DNA from: Micrococcales bacterium
GTDB taxonomy: Bacteria > Actinomycetota > Actinomycetes > Actinomycetales > Microbacteriaceae
Assembly (NCBI GenBank): GCA_947454255.1
Contig: CANGIU010000006.1
Coordinates: 1-64,000, forward strand
Direction of reading: 5' to 3'
Length of the DNA: 64,000 bases
Below are positions 22,716-31,918 of this stretch, one piece after another. A program made the translations under genes and the position numbers. Each line of letters opens with the position of its first letter. Positions within the stretch are counted from its first letter, which is position 1. The notes beneath the pieces were generated by a model, which had not been told where the DNA came from, searched no databases, and saw only the letters and a list, made by a program, of their open reading frames with translations.

Positions 22716-24107
22716 TTATGACCTAGCGACATTACGAACCGCTTCAGCGACTCGTTGGGAAACATCAGCGTGAAAAACACTTGGAACAATATAGGAAGCG
22801 TTTAATTCAGAAGGTTCAACACAATCTGCTAGAGCTTTGGCCGCAGCAAGCAGCATCTCTTCGGTTATTTGCGTTGCACCAGCATCAAGTAATCCCCTAA
22901 AGAAACCAGGGAAAGCCAAGACATTATTAATCTGGTTAGCAAAATCGCTTCTACCAGTTGCAACCACTGCGGCAAACTTTGCCGCCTGAGCAGGATCAAT
23001 TTCAGGATTTGGGTTAGCCAAAGCAAAGACGATTGAGTTTGGTGCCATCTTGGCGATATCTTCGGCTACCAAAAGATTTGCAGCCGATACGCCGATAAAC
23101 ACATCTGCGCCTACCATGGCATCCTTGAGTGTTCCAGTCTTGAGAGATTTATTGGTCGCTTCAGCAATCCATCCAAGAGAACTTGTTGGATCGATGTCAT
23201 TTCGACCGACATGGATTATGCCCTTTTGGTCGGCAACAGTTGCATGACGTAATCCTGCTGCAAATAAAAGTTTTAGTACTGCTGTTCCGGCGGCACCTGC
23301 TCCGCTCATAACCAACTCAACGTCTTCAATTTTCTTGCCGACAACCTTGAGCGCATTGCGAAGGGCAGCAAGACAAACAATTGCAGTGCCATGTTGATCA
23401 TCGTGAAAAACAGGAATATCTAACTCTGCTCTAAGTCTCGCCTCGATTTCGAAGCACCTAGGTGCCGAAATATCTTCAAGATTAATGCCAGCAAAAACCG
23501 GGGCGATGGCTTTGACTGTTCTTACTATCTCTTCGGTGTCCTGGGTATCAAGGCAAATAGGAAAAGCGTCGATGTTTGCAAAACGTTTGAATAGAGCAGC
23601 TTTTCCTTCCATCACTGGAAGCGCTGCTAGTGGGCCAATATTCCCCAAGCCCAAAACTGCAGAACCATCTGTCACAACGGCAATGGTGTTTCTCTTGATG
23701 GTCAGTCTTCGAGCATCGCTAGGGTCTTTAGCAATAGCCTCACAAATTCTGGCAACACCTGGAGTGTAAATGAGAGATAGGTCATCGCGGTTACGGATTG
23801 GAAGCTTGGATTCGATGGTTAGTTTTCCACCAAGATGTGCAAGGAATGTCCGGTCAGAAACTTTACCGACGACCACACCGTCGAGCTTCTTTAGGCTGTC
23901 TACTATTTCGGTTGCGTGGTCTGAGTTCCTGCACGCACAGGTAAGGTCAACTCTTACTCTTTCGGCATCAGAGTGGTTCACATCCACGGCAGTAACAGAA
24001 CCGCCAGCTAATTCGATGATGGAGGTTAGCTCACTCACCGCAGTGTTCTTAGCTGGTGCTTCCAAACGGATAGTTATGGAGTATTGAACAGATGGCATCA
24101 TTGACAT
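22716..24107 (-). CDS. NAD(P)-dependent malic enzyme with N-terminal ACT-like domain
   Basis: YTPGVARICEAIAKDP, LGLGNIGPLAALPVMEGKAALFK; N-terminal ~75 aa resembles an ACT domain. Confidence 0.93.
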   Translation of the reverse strand: MSMMPSVQYSITIRLEAPAKNTAVSELTSIIELAGGSVTAVDVNHSDAERVRVDLTCACRNSDHATEIVDSLKKLDGVVVGKVSDRTFLAHLGGKLTIESKLPIRNRDDLSLIYTPGVARICEAIAKDPSDARRLTIKRNTIAVVTDGSAVLGLGNIGPLAALPVMEGKAALFKRFANIDAFPICLDTQDTEEIVRTVKAIAPVFAGINLEDISAPRCFEIEARLRAELDIPVFHDDQHGTAIVCLAALRNALKVVGKKIEDVELVMSGAGAAGTAVLKLLFAAGLRHATVADQKGIIHVGRNDIDPTSSLGWIAEATNKSLKTGTLKDAMVGADVFIGVSAANLLVAEDIAKMAPNSIVFALANPNPEIDPAQAAKFAAVVATGRSDFANQINNVLAFPGFFRGLLDAGATQITEEMLLAAAKALADCVEPSELNASYIVPSVFHADVSQRVAEAVRNVARS

Positions 24108-24144
24108 ACAAGTAGTCTGCCACGAGTTTTTAGCAAATAACTAG

Positions 24145-25368
24145 CTATTTGGATGACGCATCGCCTAATGTAGGGGAGATCTCTAGCGTTTCTTTGCCTC
24201 TGAGTACTTTCAACGTGACTGTTGAGAATGCTTCCTTGGCTCGAATAGCCGCTGTCAGTTTAGAAGAACTGTCAATTGTTTGACCGTCGCAACCAATTAC
24301 GATATCCCCAACCTTGAGACCCGCCTTTTCAGCAGCTCCTCCGGCGGTTAGCTGCTGAACTTTTGCGCCAACGGTAAATGAGCCTTTTCCTTCAGAACTA
24401 GGCTGATCTGAAACTAACGCTCCAAGTAGCCCGTGACTTACTTTGCCCTCTTTAATTAGTTGAGTTGAGATTCGTTTTGCAACATTTGAAGGAATAGCAA
24501 ACCCTACTCCGATGCTTCCAACCTGATCAGATGTTGATGCGGCTGAAGCGATTGCAACATTTATACCAATCAGTTGCCCCTTGTCATTAATAAGAGCACC
24601 GCCAGAATTACCTGGGTTGATTGCAGCATCAGTTTGAATTACATCTAGGTTCACAGGTGCAGCCGAACTCCCCGATTTCCAGAGTTCAAGGCTGGATCCA
24701 CCATCTTTAGGAACTTCTGAAGAAGCAACCTGAATTGTTCTGTGCAGAGCGGAAACAACACCAGCTGTGACAGTTGCGTCATAGCCAAGTGGTGCGCCAA
24801 TGGCTACCGCAGAATCTCCAACGTTGATGGTTGCGCTGTCAGTGAATTCAATTGGAGTAAATCCTGAGCCTGCCGCCTTTATTACTGCAAGGTCATTTGT
24901 TGGATCAATGCCGACAACAACTGCACGATAAATCTTGTCCGCACTTGATTTCACCTCGATGGTGACCTTAGAGGTTTCACCATCGATGGTTACAACGTGA
25001 GCGTTGGTAAGAATATAGCCATCGCTAGTCAGTACAACGCCTGAACCTGTTGCTCCAGTGCTAGCGGATGAAACAGAAAGAGTGACAACAGAAGGCAATG
25101 CTTTTACAGCTGCACCAGTAACCCAATTCACACTGCCTGGGTTGTTGACTACAACTTGTTGAGTGCTGGTTAGGAAAGGTACGCCACCGCCGTAAGCGTA
25201 GATGCCAACAACAGCGCCTAGGACGGGACCTAGAATCGCAACAAGAATAAGCCCTAAGCTGGCGGACCTTGTTTTTACCTTGTTTTCATAGACATCATTT
25301 TGCTTGTCCTCTAGGGTAAAAATTTCTCCAAGAAACTGTGTGCTGTAGTGACGCTTGTTATCGGCCAT
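24145..25368 (-). CDS. HtrA/DegP-like trypsin-type serine protease with TM anchor and PDZ
   Basis: TNAHVVTI (His), DPTNDLAVIKA (Asp), NPGNSGGALIN (Ser); C-terminal PDZ GLKVGDIVIGCDGQTID. Confidence 0.93.
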   Translation of the reverse strand: MADNKRHYSTQFLGEIFTLEDKQNDVYENKVKTRSASLGLILVAILGPVLGAVVGIYAYGGGVPFLTSTQQVVVNNPGSVNWVTGAAVKALPSVVTLSVSSASTGATGSGVVLTSDGYILTNAHVVTIDGETSKVTIEVKSSADKIYRAVVVGIDPTNDLAVIKAAGSGFTPIEFTDSATINVGDSAVAIGAPLGYDATVTAGVVSALHRTIQVASSEVPKDGGSSLELWKSGSSAAPVNLDVIQTDAAINPGNSGGALINDKGQLIGINVAIASAASTSDQVGSIGVGFAIPSNVAKRISTQLIKEGKVSHGLLGALVSDQPSSEGKGSFTVGAKVQQLTAGGAAEKAGLKVGDIVIGCDGQTIDSSSKLTAAIRAKEAFSTVTLKVLRGKETLEISPTLGDASSK

Positions 25369-25396
25369 TGTCTATTACTCCCAAATTGAAACGCTC

Positions 25397-25419
25397 TTGA
25401 TGCAAGGGTATGCAATCAA
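25397..25419. promoter_or_regulatory. Imperfect inverted repeat overlapping predicted HtrA-like promoter
   Basis: TTGATGCA-AGGGTA-TGCAATCAA; spacer is the reverse complement of TACCCT, a candidate -10 for the minus-strand protease gene. Confidence 0.5.
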
Positions 25420-25460
25420 CGTCCTAAGTTTATAAAACTACGCTGAGAATTTTCTGAGGG

Positions 25461-26264
25461 TCAGCAACCCCAAGCAACTGACCCACTTTGGCAGGGACCA
25501 CTGACTAACCTAGGGATCTCATTAGCTTGTTTAGGCGGTTCTGCCCGCTGCTCAACTTGTAGGGACACCGGTAGAGCATTCATGATGATGTTCGGTTGTA
25601 CCCTGCGCCAAGTAGTAATACCCGTAAAGAGATACTCAACGGAATAACTCACTTTTAGGTTCACTTGAACTGATCCAACAGTGTCAGCTACCCAATTGAA
25701 TTTGGAGGAGCTTGAAACCTTCTTGCTAGGTTGCACCTGCCAAGAAAAATCAACTGGCTTGAACCTTACCTGTAGCGGTAAAGAAAGCAGCTTGGAATTG
25801 ATCTGCTGATTGCCGGCAGTTGAACTAAAGGGAATCACTGATTTGATGGCAAAGGGCGGTTTTGCATTTACCAGAATTCGAGGGACAGTCGGCTTGAACT
25901 GCTTAAGTGCTGATTGAATTTTGCTTGATGAAGGGCTACCAACATTTACGATATTGATTGGCTGCCCAGGCGGATAAAGGCTCCAGCAACCAACGTGCCC
26001 TGAATGTAATAACTGGAAAGTCAGATCCGGACTCAGTCCATTCGGATAAATCAAACATCTTGGAGCTGTGGAGGTTGCGCCACCAATCACTAAAGTAAGT
26101 GATCCATTGGTTCCAGTTATTAGCTGGGCCTTGCTAACACAAATGCTCAAAGTTGTTGAGTTAGTTATCGCTCCGACAGTGCTGTTTGTGGACAAGAATG
26201 AACCAGGGCAGTTAGCACCCATGGCCCAACCCGTAAGCAATGCAATGGATGCAAGAACTGGCAT
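25461..26264 (-). CDS. Hypothetical secreted/exported protein
   Basis: 267 aa with hydrophobic N-terminus, several cysteines, S/T-rich; not assignable to a family by eye. Confidence 0.6.
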   Translation of the reverse strand: MPVLASIALLTGWAMGANCPGSFLSTNSTVGAITNSTTLSICVSKAQLITGTNGSLTLVIGGATSTAPRCLIYPNGLSPDLTFQLLHSGHVGCWSLYPPGQPINIVNVGSPSSSKIQSALKQFKPTVPRILVNAKPPFAIKSVIPFSSTAGNQQINSKLLSLPLQVRFKPVDFSWQVQPSKKVSSSSKFNWVADTVGSVQVNLKVSYSVEYLFTGITTWRRVQPNIIMNALPVSLQVEQRAEPPKQANEIPRLVSGPCQSGSVAWGC

Positions 26265-26316
26265 CTAGTGAGAATAGCCATGAATATTTCAGAAGTTTTG
26301 CGCTGTCCACAGAAAT

Positions 26317-26344
26317 AAAAAACCCCGACCGAAGTCAGGGTTTT
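26317..26344 (-). terminator. Intrinsic terminator downstream of tRNA-fMet
   Basis: Minus strand AAAACCCTGAC-TTCG-GTCGGGGTTTTTT: GC stem with TTCG loop and T tract. Confidence 0.85.
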
Positions 26345-26350
26345 CATTTT

Positions 26351-26427
26351 TGGTTGCGGGGGCAGGATTTGAACCTACGACCTCCGGGTTATGAGCCCGG
26401 CGAGCTACCGAACTGCTCCACCCCGCG
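26351..26427 (-). tRNA. Initiator tRNA-fMet (anticodon CAT)
   Basis: CGCGGGG...CCCCGCA-A-CCA gives the C1:A72 mismatch of initiators; anticodon stem CCGGG-CTCATAA-CCCGG (three G:C pairs); CCA encoded. Confidence 0.96.
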
Positions 26428-26455
26428 GCGAAGTTTCAGTCTAACACGACTACAA

Positions 26456-29314
26456 CTATTTTTCACTGGCTGCAATTGCAGCTTCAATGGCAGCCTTCAG
26501 TCTCGCGTCAGCCTTACCAAAGGCAGTCCAGTCCCCAGCTTTCATGGCTGCATCCTTATCAAGCATTGCCTGCTTAGCTGCTGCCAGCGCAGTGGCTAGT
26601 TGTTGGGCTTTGGTTTGACCTGGATCTACTGGTGGAGGATTGTTTCCCCCCGAACCTGAATTGCCATCAAATAGTGCATTCAAGGCAGCATCCAAGTTAT
26701 CTTCAAAGGCAATCTTGTCGCCGAAAGCAACTAAAACCTTCTTTAGAAGAGGGAATGATGTCTCTCCAGTTGACTGAATGTATACAGGTTGAACATATAG
26801 CAATCCACCTCCAATAGGCAAGGTCAACAAGTTACCGTTTAGAACCTTGGTAGATCCCTGACGAAGAATGTTTAAAAGCTTTGAAACTTCACTGTCTGAG
26901 TTGAAGTTATTCTGCACCTGACCAGGCCCTGGCACGATTGTGGTTCTCGGTAACGTAAGGAGTCTGAGTTTGCCGTAGTTACTACTTATCTTTCCCTTCA
27001 CGCTTCCAGCATCAGAATCTGCAACGAAGTAGCCTGTCAAAACATTTCGTGAAGATTCACCAGTTGATCTAGGAATAAATGTTGAGTAGATGGAGAAGGA
27101 CGGCTTCTTCTGTCCTGGCGCTTGCAAAGTTAAGTAGTAAGGGGGCTGCTGTGAACCTGTACCTTGCCCTTGATCAACAGGGTCGTTTGGAGTCATCCAA
27201 GCATCTTGCTGAGAGTAGAAAGCACCAGCATCAGCCACGTGATACTGACCTAGAATTCCTCGTTGCATCTTGAAAAGATCCGCTGGGTACCTTACGTGAC
27301 TCAAAAGTGCACCAGACATTTCAGAAACAGGTCTGACCGTATTCGGGAAAATCTTCATCCAGGTCTTCAATATTGGATCTTTAGAATCCCAAGCGTAAAG
27401 CTTCACTGAACCGTCATAGGCATCAACAGTTGCCTTTACAGAATTGCGAATGTAGTTGATTGAACCATCTGGAATGTTTGCCGTGGTTGAGCTATCCGCA
27501 ATTGCGCCGCCTAAGCTCTCTGCGCGCGAGTATGGATAGTTAGCAGAAGTTGTATAACCGTCAACAATCCAAACAACTTTTCCATCAACAATCGCAGGAT
27601 ACATATCTGTATCAAGAGTCAGATAAGGGGCAACTTCCGCCACTCTCTCTCTTGGGCTTCGGTTGTATAGGATTTGTGATTTGTCAGTTACCGCATCTGA
27701 AAGCAAGATCTGTTCACTAGAGAACTTCAATGCATATGCGAGACGTTTGAAAATACCGTCAAGAGTTGGACCACCGCTACCTTGGAAGGTCGTCATGGTC
27801 TGCTGATCAGTTGTCCCTGCTCCTCCTGCCGGGTAATCAAGTTCTCTGTCGGTGGCACCTTTTGGAGCTCCAACGATTGAATACTCGGGAGAATTTTCAC
27901 CAAAGTAAATTCGAGGCTCATACTCCCCGAGCGCTCCATTTGCAGTGATACCTGCCTGAAGGAACACAGGTTGACCATCGGTCGAACGCTTATTTCCATA
28001 AGCAGCAACCAACCCGTAACCATGGGTGTAAACAATTGTGTTGTTATACCAAGACTGTGAGGTGCCCAACCCTGATTGGTTTAGTTCACGAACAGCCAGA
28101 ACTGTATCCTGAGTCTTTCCGTTGATGGTGTAGCGATCAACATCTAGGTGATTTACAAAGTTGTAGTACTGGCGATATTGTTCAAGTTGTTTGAAAGATG
28201 AACTGACCAAGTTCGGGTCAATGATTCTGATCTGAGCGGCTGTCTGGGCGTCTTGCTTTAGAGCCCCCGCTGTAGCCGTTGTCTTCGCGTCATAAGCAAT
28301 TGTCTCCACTTTGTCTAGTCCGTATGCTGCGCGAGTGGCTTCGATATTGCGCTGAATAAACTCAGCTTCAAGCGTTCTTTCATTTGGAACTACTTGGAAT
28401 GTGTGCACAATGCCCGGCCACACACCAGCAAGAAGAATTGAAGTAACCAGCATCAAAGCTGTTCCAAGTATTGCCAAACGCCACTTGGCGATAATCGCAA
28501 CAATTATGAAAAGTAACGCTACTAAGAATGCGATTGAAGTCAAGATTTGAGCTGCTGGAATAGCAGCATTGACGTCTGAATATGTTGCTCCGGTGAATAG
28601 TCCGCTCGGGCTAGTCATAGTTTCATACTGACCTAGCCAAATGTTGCAACCCAAAAGCACCATGATTAGAGCAGCCAGAATTGCTACTTGAATTCGGGCA
28701 ACATTGCTGAACTGAGAATTACGGCCATTGAATTTGATGCCACCGTAAACCATGTGAAAAATTAGCGTGGGAATTAGTGAAAGTAAAACTACTGCAAGCA
28801 GATAGCCGACTAATTGCAGGTAGAACGGCAGATCAAAGAGATAGAAGCCGATGTCCAATTTGAATTGTGGATCTAGGACTCCTGTGTAACTGTGATTGAT
28901 AAAGGTATAAACATTAGCCCAGTCCGAACTTTGCGACATTGCTAGGAAAATTGCAATCACTACTGGTATGGCAATTAGCAATCTGCGACGAAGTCTGTCA
29001 AGAACTGTTCGATACTCCCCTAGATCACGACCGAAGAAGTCATTACTTGTTACATAGATAGGCCTAAATCTCCAGGCCACAAAAATGTTTGCCCAAATTA
29101 CAAGACCAGCAAAGATTGCAGAGACAGCAAAAACACTAATCTGCGCGTAGATCTGAGTAGTAAAGACACTCACATAACCAAGCTGGCTAAACCATAGGAC
29201 ATCGGTGTAGACACCTGATGCGCTTACTAGTGCAATTGCGAGAATCGCAACTATCGCTAGTGAAATCAGAAGAGGCCTTCTTCTCCTGGAGCTAATGTTG
29301 GTTGCCTGTGTCAT
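26456..29314 (-). CDS. UPF0182 family large membrane protein
   Basis: 952 aa, seven N-terminal hydrophobic segments then large exported domain (ERTLEAEFIQRNIEATRAAYGLD, YTHGYG); AAAGGA upstream of ATG. Confidence 0.92.
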   Translation of the reverse strand: MTQATNISSRRRRPLLISLAIVAILAIALVSASGVYTDVLWFSQLGYVSVFTTQIYAQISVFAVSAIFAGLVIWANIFVAWRFRPIYVTSNDFFGRDLGEYRTVLDRLRRRLLIAIPVVIAIFLAMSQSSDWANVYTFINHSYTGVLDPQFKLDIGFYLFDLPFYLQLVGYLLAVVLLSLIPTLIFHMVYGGIKFNGRNSQFSNVARIQVAILAALIMVLLGCNIWLGQYETMTSPSGLFTGATYSDVNAAIPAAQILTSIAFLVALLFIIVAIIAKWRLAILGTALMLVTSILLAGVWPGIVHTFQVVPNERTLEAEFIQRNIEATRAAYGLDKVETIAYDAKTTATAGALKQDAQTAAQIRIIDPNLVSSSFKQLEQYRQYYNFVNHLDVDRYTINGKTQDTVLAVRELNQSGLGTSQSWYNNTIVYTHGYGLVAAYGNKRSTDGQPVFLQAGITANGALGEYEPRIYFGENSPEYSIVGAPKGATDRELDYPAGGAGTTDQQTMTTFQGSGGPTLDGIFKRLAYALKFSSEQILLSDAVTDKSQILYNRSPRERVAEVAPYLTLDTDMYPAIVDGKVVWIVDGYTTSANYPYSRAESLGGAIADSSTTANIPDGSINYIRNSVKATVDAYDGSVKLYAWDSKDPILKTWMKIFPNTVRPVSEMSGALLSHVRYPADLFKMQRGILGQYHVADAGAFYSQQDAWMTPNDPVDQGQGTGSQQPPYYLTLQAPGQKKPSFSIYSTFIPRSTGESSRNVLTGYFVADSDAGSVKGKISSNYGKLRLLTLPRTTIVPGPGQVQNNFNSDSEVSKLLNILRQGSTKVLNGNLLTLPIGGGLLYVQPVYIQSTGETSFPLLKKVLVAFGDKIAFEDNLDAALNALFDGNSGSGGNNPPPVDPGQTKAQQLATALAAAKQAMLDKDAAMKAGDWTAFGKADARLKAAIEAAIAASEK

Positions 29315-29323
29315 AGTTTTCCT

Positions 29324-30403
29324 TTATTTTGTGCAAGTAGGTAGCTTCGTTGCGTCCCCACCTGAAGAGATTACCTTTAGTGCGGCTAATGAGTCTTGAA
29401 GTGTTGACACCTTTATAACGCTAATGCCCTTGGGGATATGCCCTATTACCTCATCACAGTTTGCACTAGGAGCGAAGAACCACTTAATCCCTGCTCTAGA
29501 GGTTCCAAACATCTTTTGAACGATACCGCCGATTGGGCCAATGTTGCCAGATGGGTCAACAGTTCCAGTACCGGCAACATTCTGCCCTCCAGTTAGAGAA
29601 CCAGGCGTCAGCTGGTCATAAATTGCCAAAGCTAACATCTGACCGCCACTAGGGCCTCCAACATTTCCAACCTGAATGTCTATCTTGAATGGGAACTCAG
29701 GAACTGCTGAGATAAAGACGCCTATGCGCCATTCACCTTCAACTTTTTTTGGGGTGATGCTAACAGTCATAGGTTTGGTGCCGCGAACAATGTCGATAAC
29801 GACCGGCACCTTGCCGTTTGTTTCTTGAACAAGTCTCTTGATTTGAGCGAGCCCGGTAACTTTCTCTCCTTGAACGCTTATCACTTTGTCTCCTGCTTTG
29901 AGTATCTTTCCTGCGGCACCAGTTAGGTCAACAAGAGTTACTGCCTCATAGCTTTGATAGGGAATGTGCAAAAGGTTTAGGGCTGCCGCTTTCGCATTGG
30001 CCTGGGCATCAAGCATCATCACATCCGACTGTTCATTGAGCTTTGCGTCATCCCAGCCGGGAGGGTAAATATCTGTGATCTTTAGAATCTTCTTTGTCTC
30101 ATCCATTTTTGCTATTCCCACTTGGAACCAAGAAGCTCCCCTAGAGGAAGTGCCTTGCAAGGTAACTGTGAGCATGTTCAGTGAACCCTTAGTTGGATAA
30201 GTTTTTCGACCATCGATTGAGATAACTGGTTTTCCACTGATGTTCGTGAAGAGATCGTAAACAGGTCCAGGTTGTTCAACCAAATATGGTGTTGGCGCAA
30301 TAGTCACAAACGCCACTCCACCGATAAACGCGAGAGTAACTAGCCAACCGACTATTCGAGAAGCACGACTTCTAGATTTTTTAGGGTTTTCAAAGAGTGA
30401 CAT
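29324..30403 (-). CDS. PDZ-containing Lon-like (S16) membrane protease, YlbL type
   Basis: N-terminal TM, PDZ, then VGGPSGGQMLALAIYDQL (Ser) and GGIVQKMFGTSRAG (Lys) dyad motifs. Confidence 0.9.
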   Translation of the reverse strand: MSLFENPKKSRSRASRIVGWLVTLAFIGGVAFVTIAPTPYLVEQPGPVYDLFTNISGKPVISIDGRKTYPTKGSLNMLTVTLQGTSSRGASWFQVGIAKMDETKKILKITDIYPPGWDDAKLNEQSDVMMLDAQANAKAAALNLLHIPYQSYEAVTLVDLTGAAGKILKAGDKVISVQGEKVTGLAQIKRLVQETNGKVPVVIDIVRGTKPMTVSITPKKVEGEWRIGVFISAVPEFPFKIDIQVGNVGGPSGGQMLALAIYDQLTPGSLTGGQNVAGTGTVDPSGNIGPIGGIVQKMFGTSRAGIKWFFAPSANCDEVIGHIPKGISVIKVSTLQDSLAALKVISSGGDATKLPTCTK

Positions 30404-30534
30404 TAGTAAAAGCCTAAGTCAGAGGGAGATTAGTTCAAGATATGAATCTGCAAAATCGCTGGATAGCAAACGCTAATGGCGAACATGCGGGCTCTCAGCT
30501 TCTTGTTTTCCTAGAAACGGCATACTTTATATTC

Positions 30535-31869
30535 ATGACCGATGAAAATGGCAACTCAAACTCTGCCCCAGATCCAGAGGAGATTCGTCGAATCTGGGAG
30601 CAAATGATGAGTCAGGGCTTTGACCCAGAAGCACTTGCCGAAGCAGGCGGATTTGATGGAACTCCAGAATCACTTCAACAACTGTTCGCGAACATTCAAG
30701 GTGCTTTTCTATTGCCAACTCCACCTGCAGAAGGCTCTGGAGTTAATTGGCAGGCGGCTGGAACCAAAGCTAAGGAGATTGCCAAAGTTGGTTCATACAG
30801 TCTTGATGACAAAGATCGTAAAAACCTTACCGATTCAATCGGTATCGCTAACCTCTGGCTGAATGAGGCGACTGGCATCTCTGAAATCGCAATTGAACCA
30901 AAGATTTTGAGTAGACCACTTTGGGTAGAGGACGCCTTGCCCCTATTTAGAGCTTTGGCTGAACCGGTTGCAGATCGTATGAACCGTAGTTTGGGCGAAG
31001 CAATTCAATCTCAGCTACCAGAAGAATTCGCAGAAACATTAAAAGGCGCAAGTGAAATAATGCGTTCTGCTGGGGCAATGATGTTTGCGATGCAATTGGG
31101 TCAAGCTCTGGGTCAGCTTTCTCAAGAAGCAATCACTGGGACTGAGATTGGCTTACCAATTTATGTCGAACAGCGTCCTGCATTCATCTTGCAGAATCTC
31201 GCCGACTTCGTGAAGGGGTTGGACCTAGGTCCAGATAGCGACCAAATATACATATACATAGTTCTAAGAGAGTTGGCTCACACCAGATTGTTTAAACACT
31301 CCAAATGGTTGAGAGAAAAAGTTGTAGCGCAGATTCGTGAATATGCTTCAGGTATTTCAGTTGATACTGACCGTATGCAAGAACTGGGTGAAGGTTTCGA
31401 TCCAGAAAACCCAGAAGAGATTCGCATTGCTCTTGAATCTGGTGCATTTCTTGCTGAGACCTCTGAGGATCAAAAACTTGCCTTGGAAAGAATTGAAACA
31501 AACCTTGCGCTTATCGAAGGTTGGGTCGATGCAGTAACGACTGAAGCATCCAAGCGCCTACCAAAAGGTGATGCAATCAGGGAAGCTGTTAGAAGAAGAC
31601 GCGCAACTGGTGGACCAGCTGAGAGAACGTTCCAGACACTTGTTGGATTAAGCCTTCGACCAAAGAGGCTAAGAGAAGCAGCAGTGCTCTGGCAAAGAAT
31701 TGGTGAAGCCGTTGGGAATGAGAGAAGAGATGCGCTCTGGGATCACCCGGACCTACTTCCAACGAATAGAGACATCGATGAGCCAGATAAATTTATTGCC
31801 AAGCTAAAAGGCGACCTTGGTATCGGTGACGCTATGGACCAAGCCCTTAGGGATCTCCTAGACGAATAG
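30535..31869 (+). CDS. DUF2342 family protein (annotated elsewhere as zinc-dependent metalloprotease)
   Basis: FDPENPEEIRIALESGAFLAE, GGPAERTFQTLVGLSLRPKRLREAAVLW. ORF opens at 30442, but ATG 30535 sits 7 nt after TACTTT and gives the family-like N-terminus. Confidence 0.88.
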   Translation: MTDENGNSNSAPDPEEIRRIWEQMMSQGFDPEALAEAGGFDGTPESLQQLFANIQGAFLLPTPPAEGSGVNWQAAGTKAKEIAKVGSYSLDDKDRKNLTDSIGIANLWLNEATGISEIAIEPKILSRPLWVEDALPLFRALAEPVADRMNRSLGEAIQSQLPEEFAETLKGASEIMRSAGAMMFAMQLGQALGQLSQEAITGTEIGLPIYVEQRPAFILQNLADFVKGLDLGPDSDQIYIYIVLRELAHTRLFKHSKWLREKVVAQIREYASGISVDTDRMQELGEGFDPENPEEIRIALESGAFLAETSEDQKLALERIETNLALIEGWVDAVTTEASKRLPKGDAIREAVRRRRATGGPAERTFQTLVGLSLRPKRLREAAVLWQRIGEAVGNERRDALWDHPDLLPTNRDIDEPDKFIAKLKGDLGIGDAMDQALRDLLDE

Positions 31870-31918
31870 CTGTGTAAAAGTTCGGCAAGGATTGAACTAA
31901 AGCTGAACAATACATTTC

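Noticed and set aside
30442-30534. N-terminal extension of the DUF2342 ORF
   Set aside because: The extension lacks family character and a better start (ATG 30535) lies 7 nt after TACTTT.
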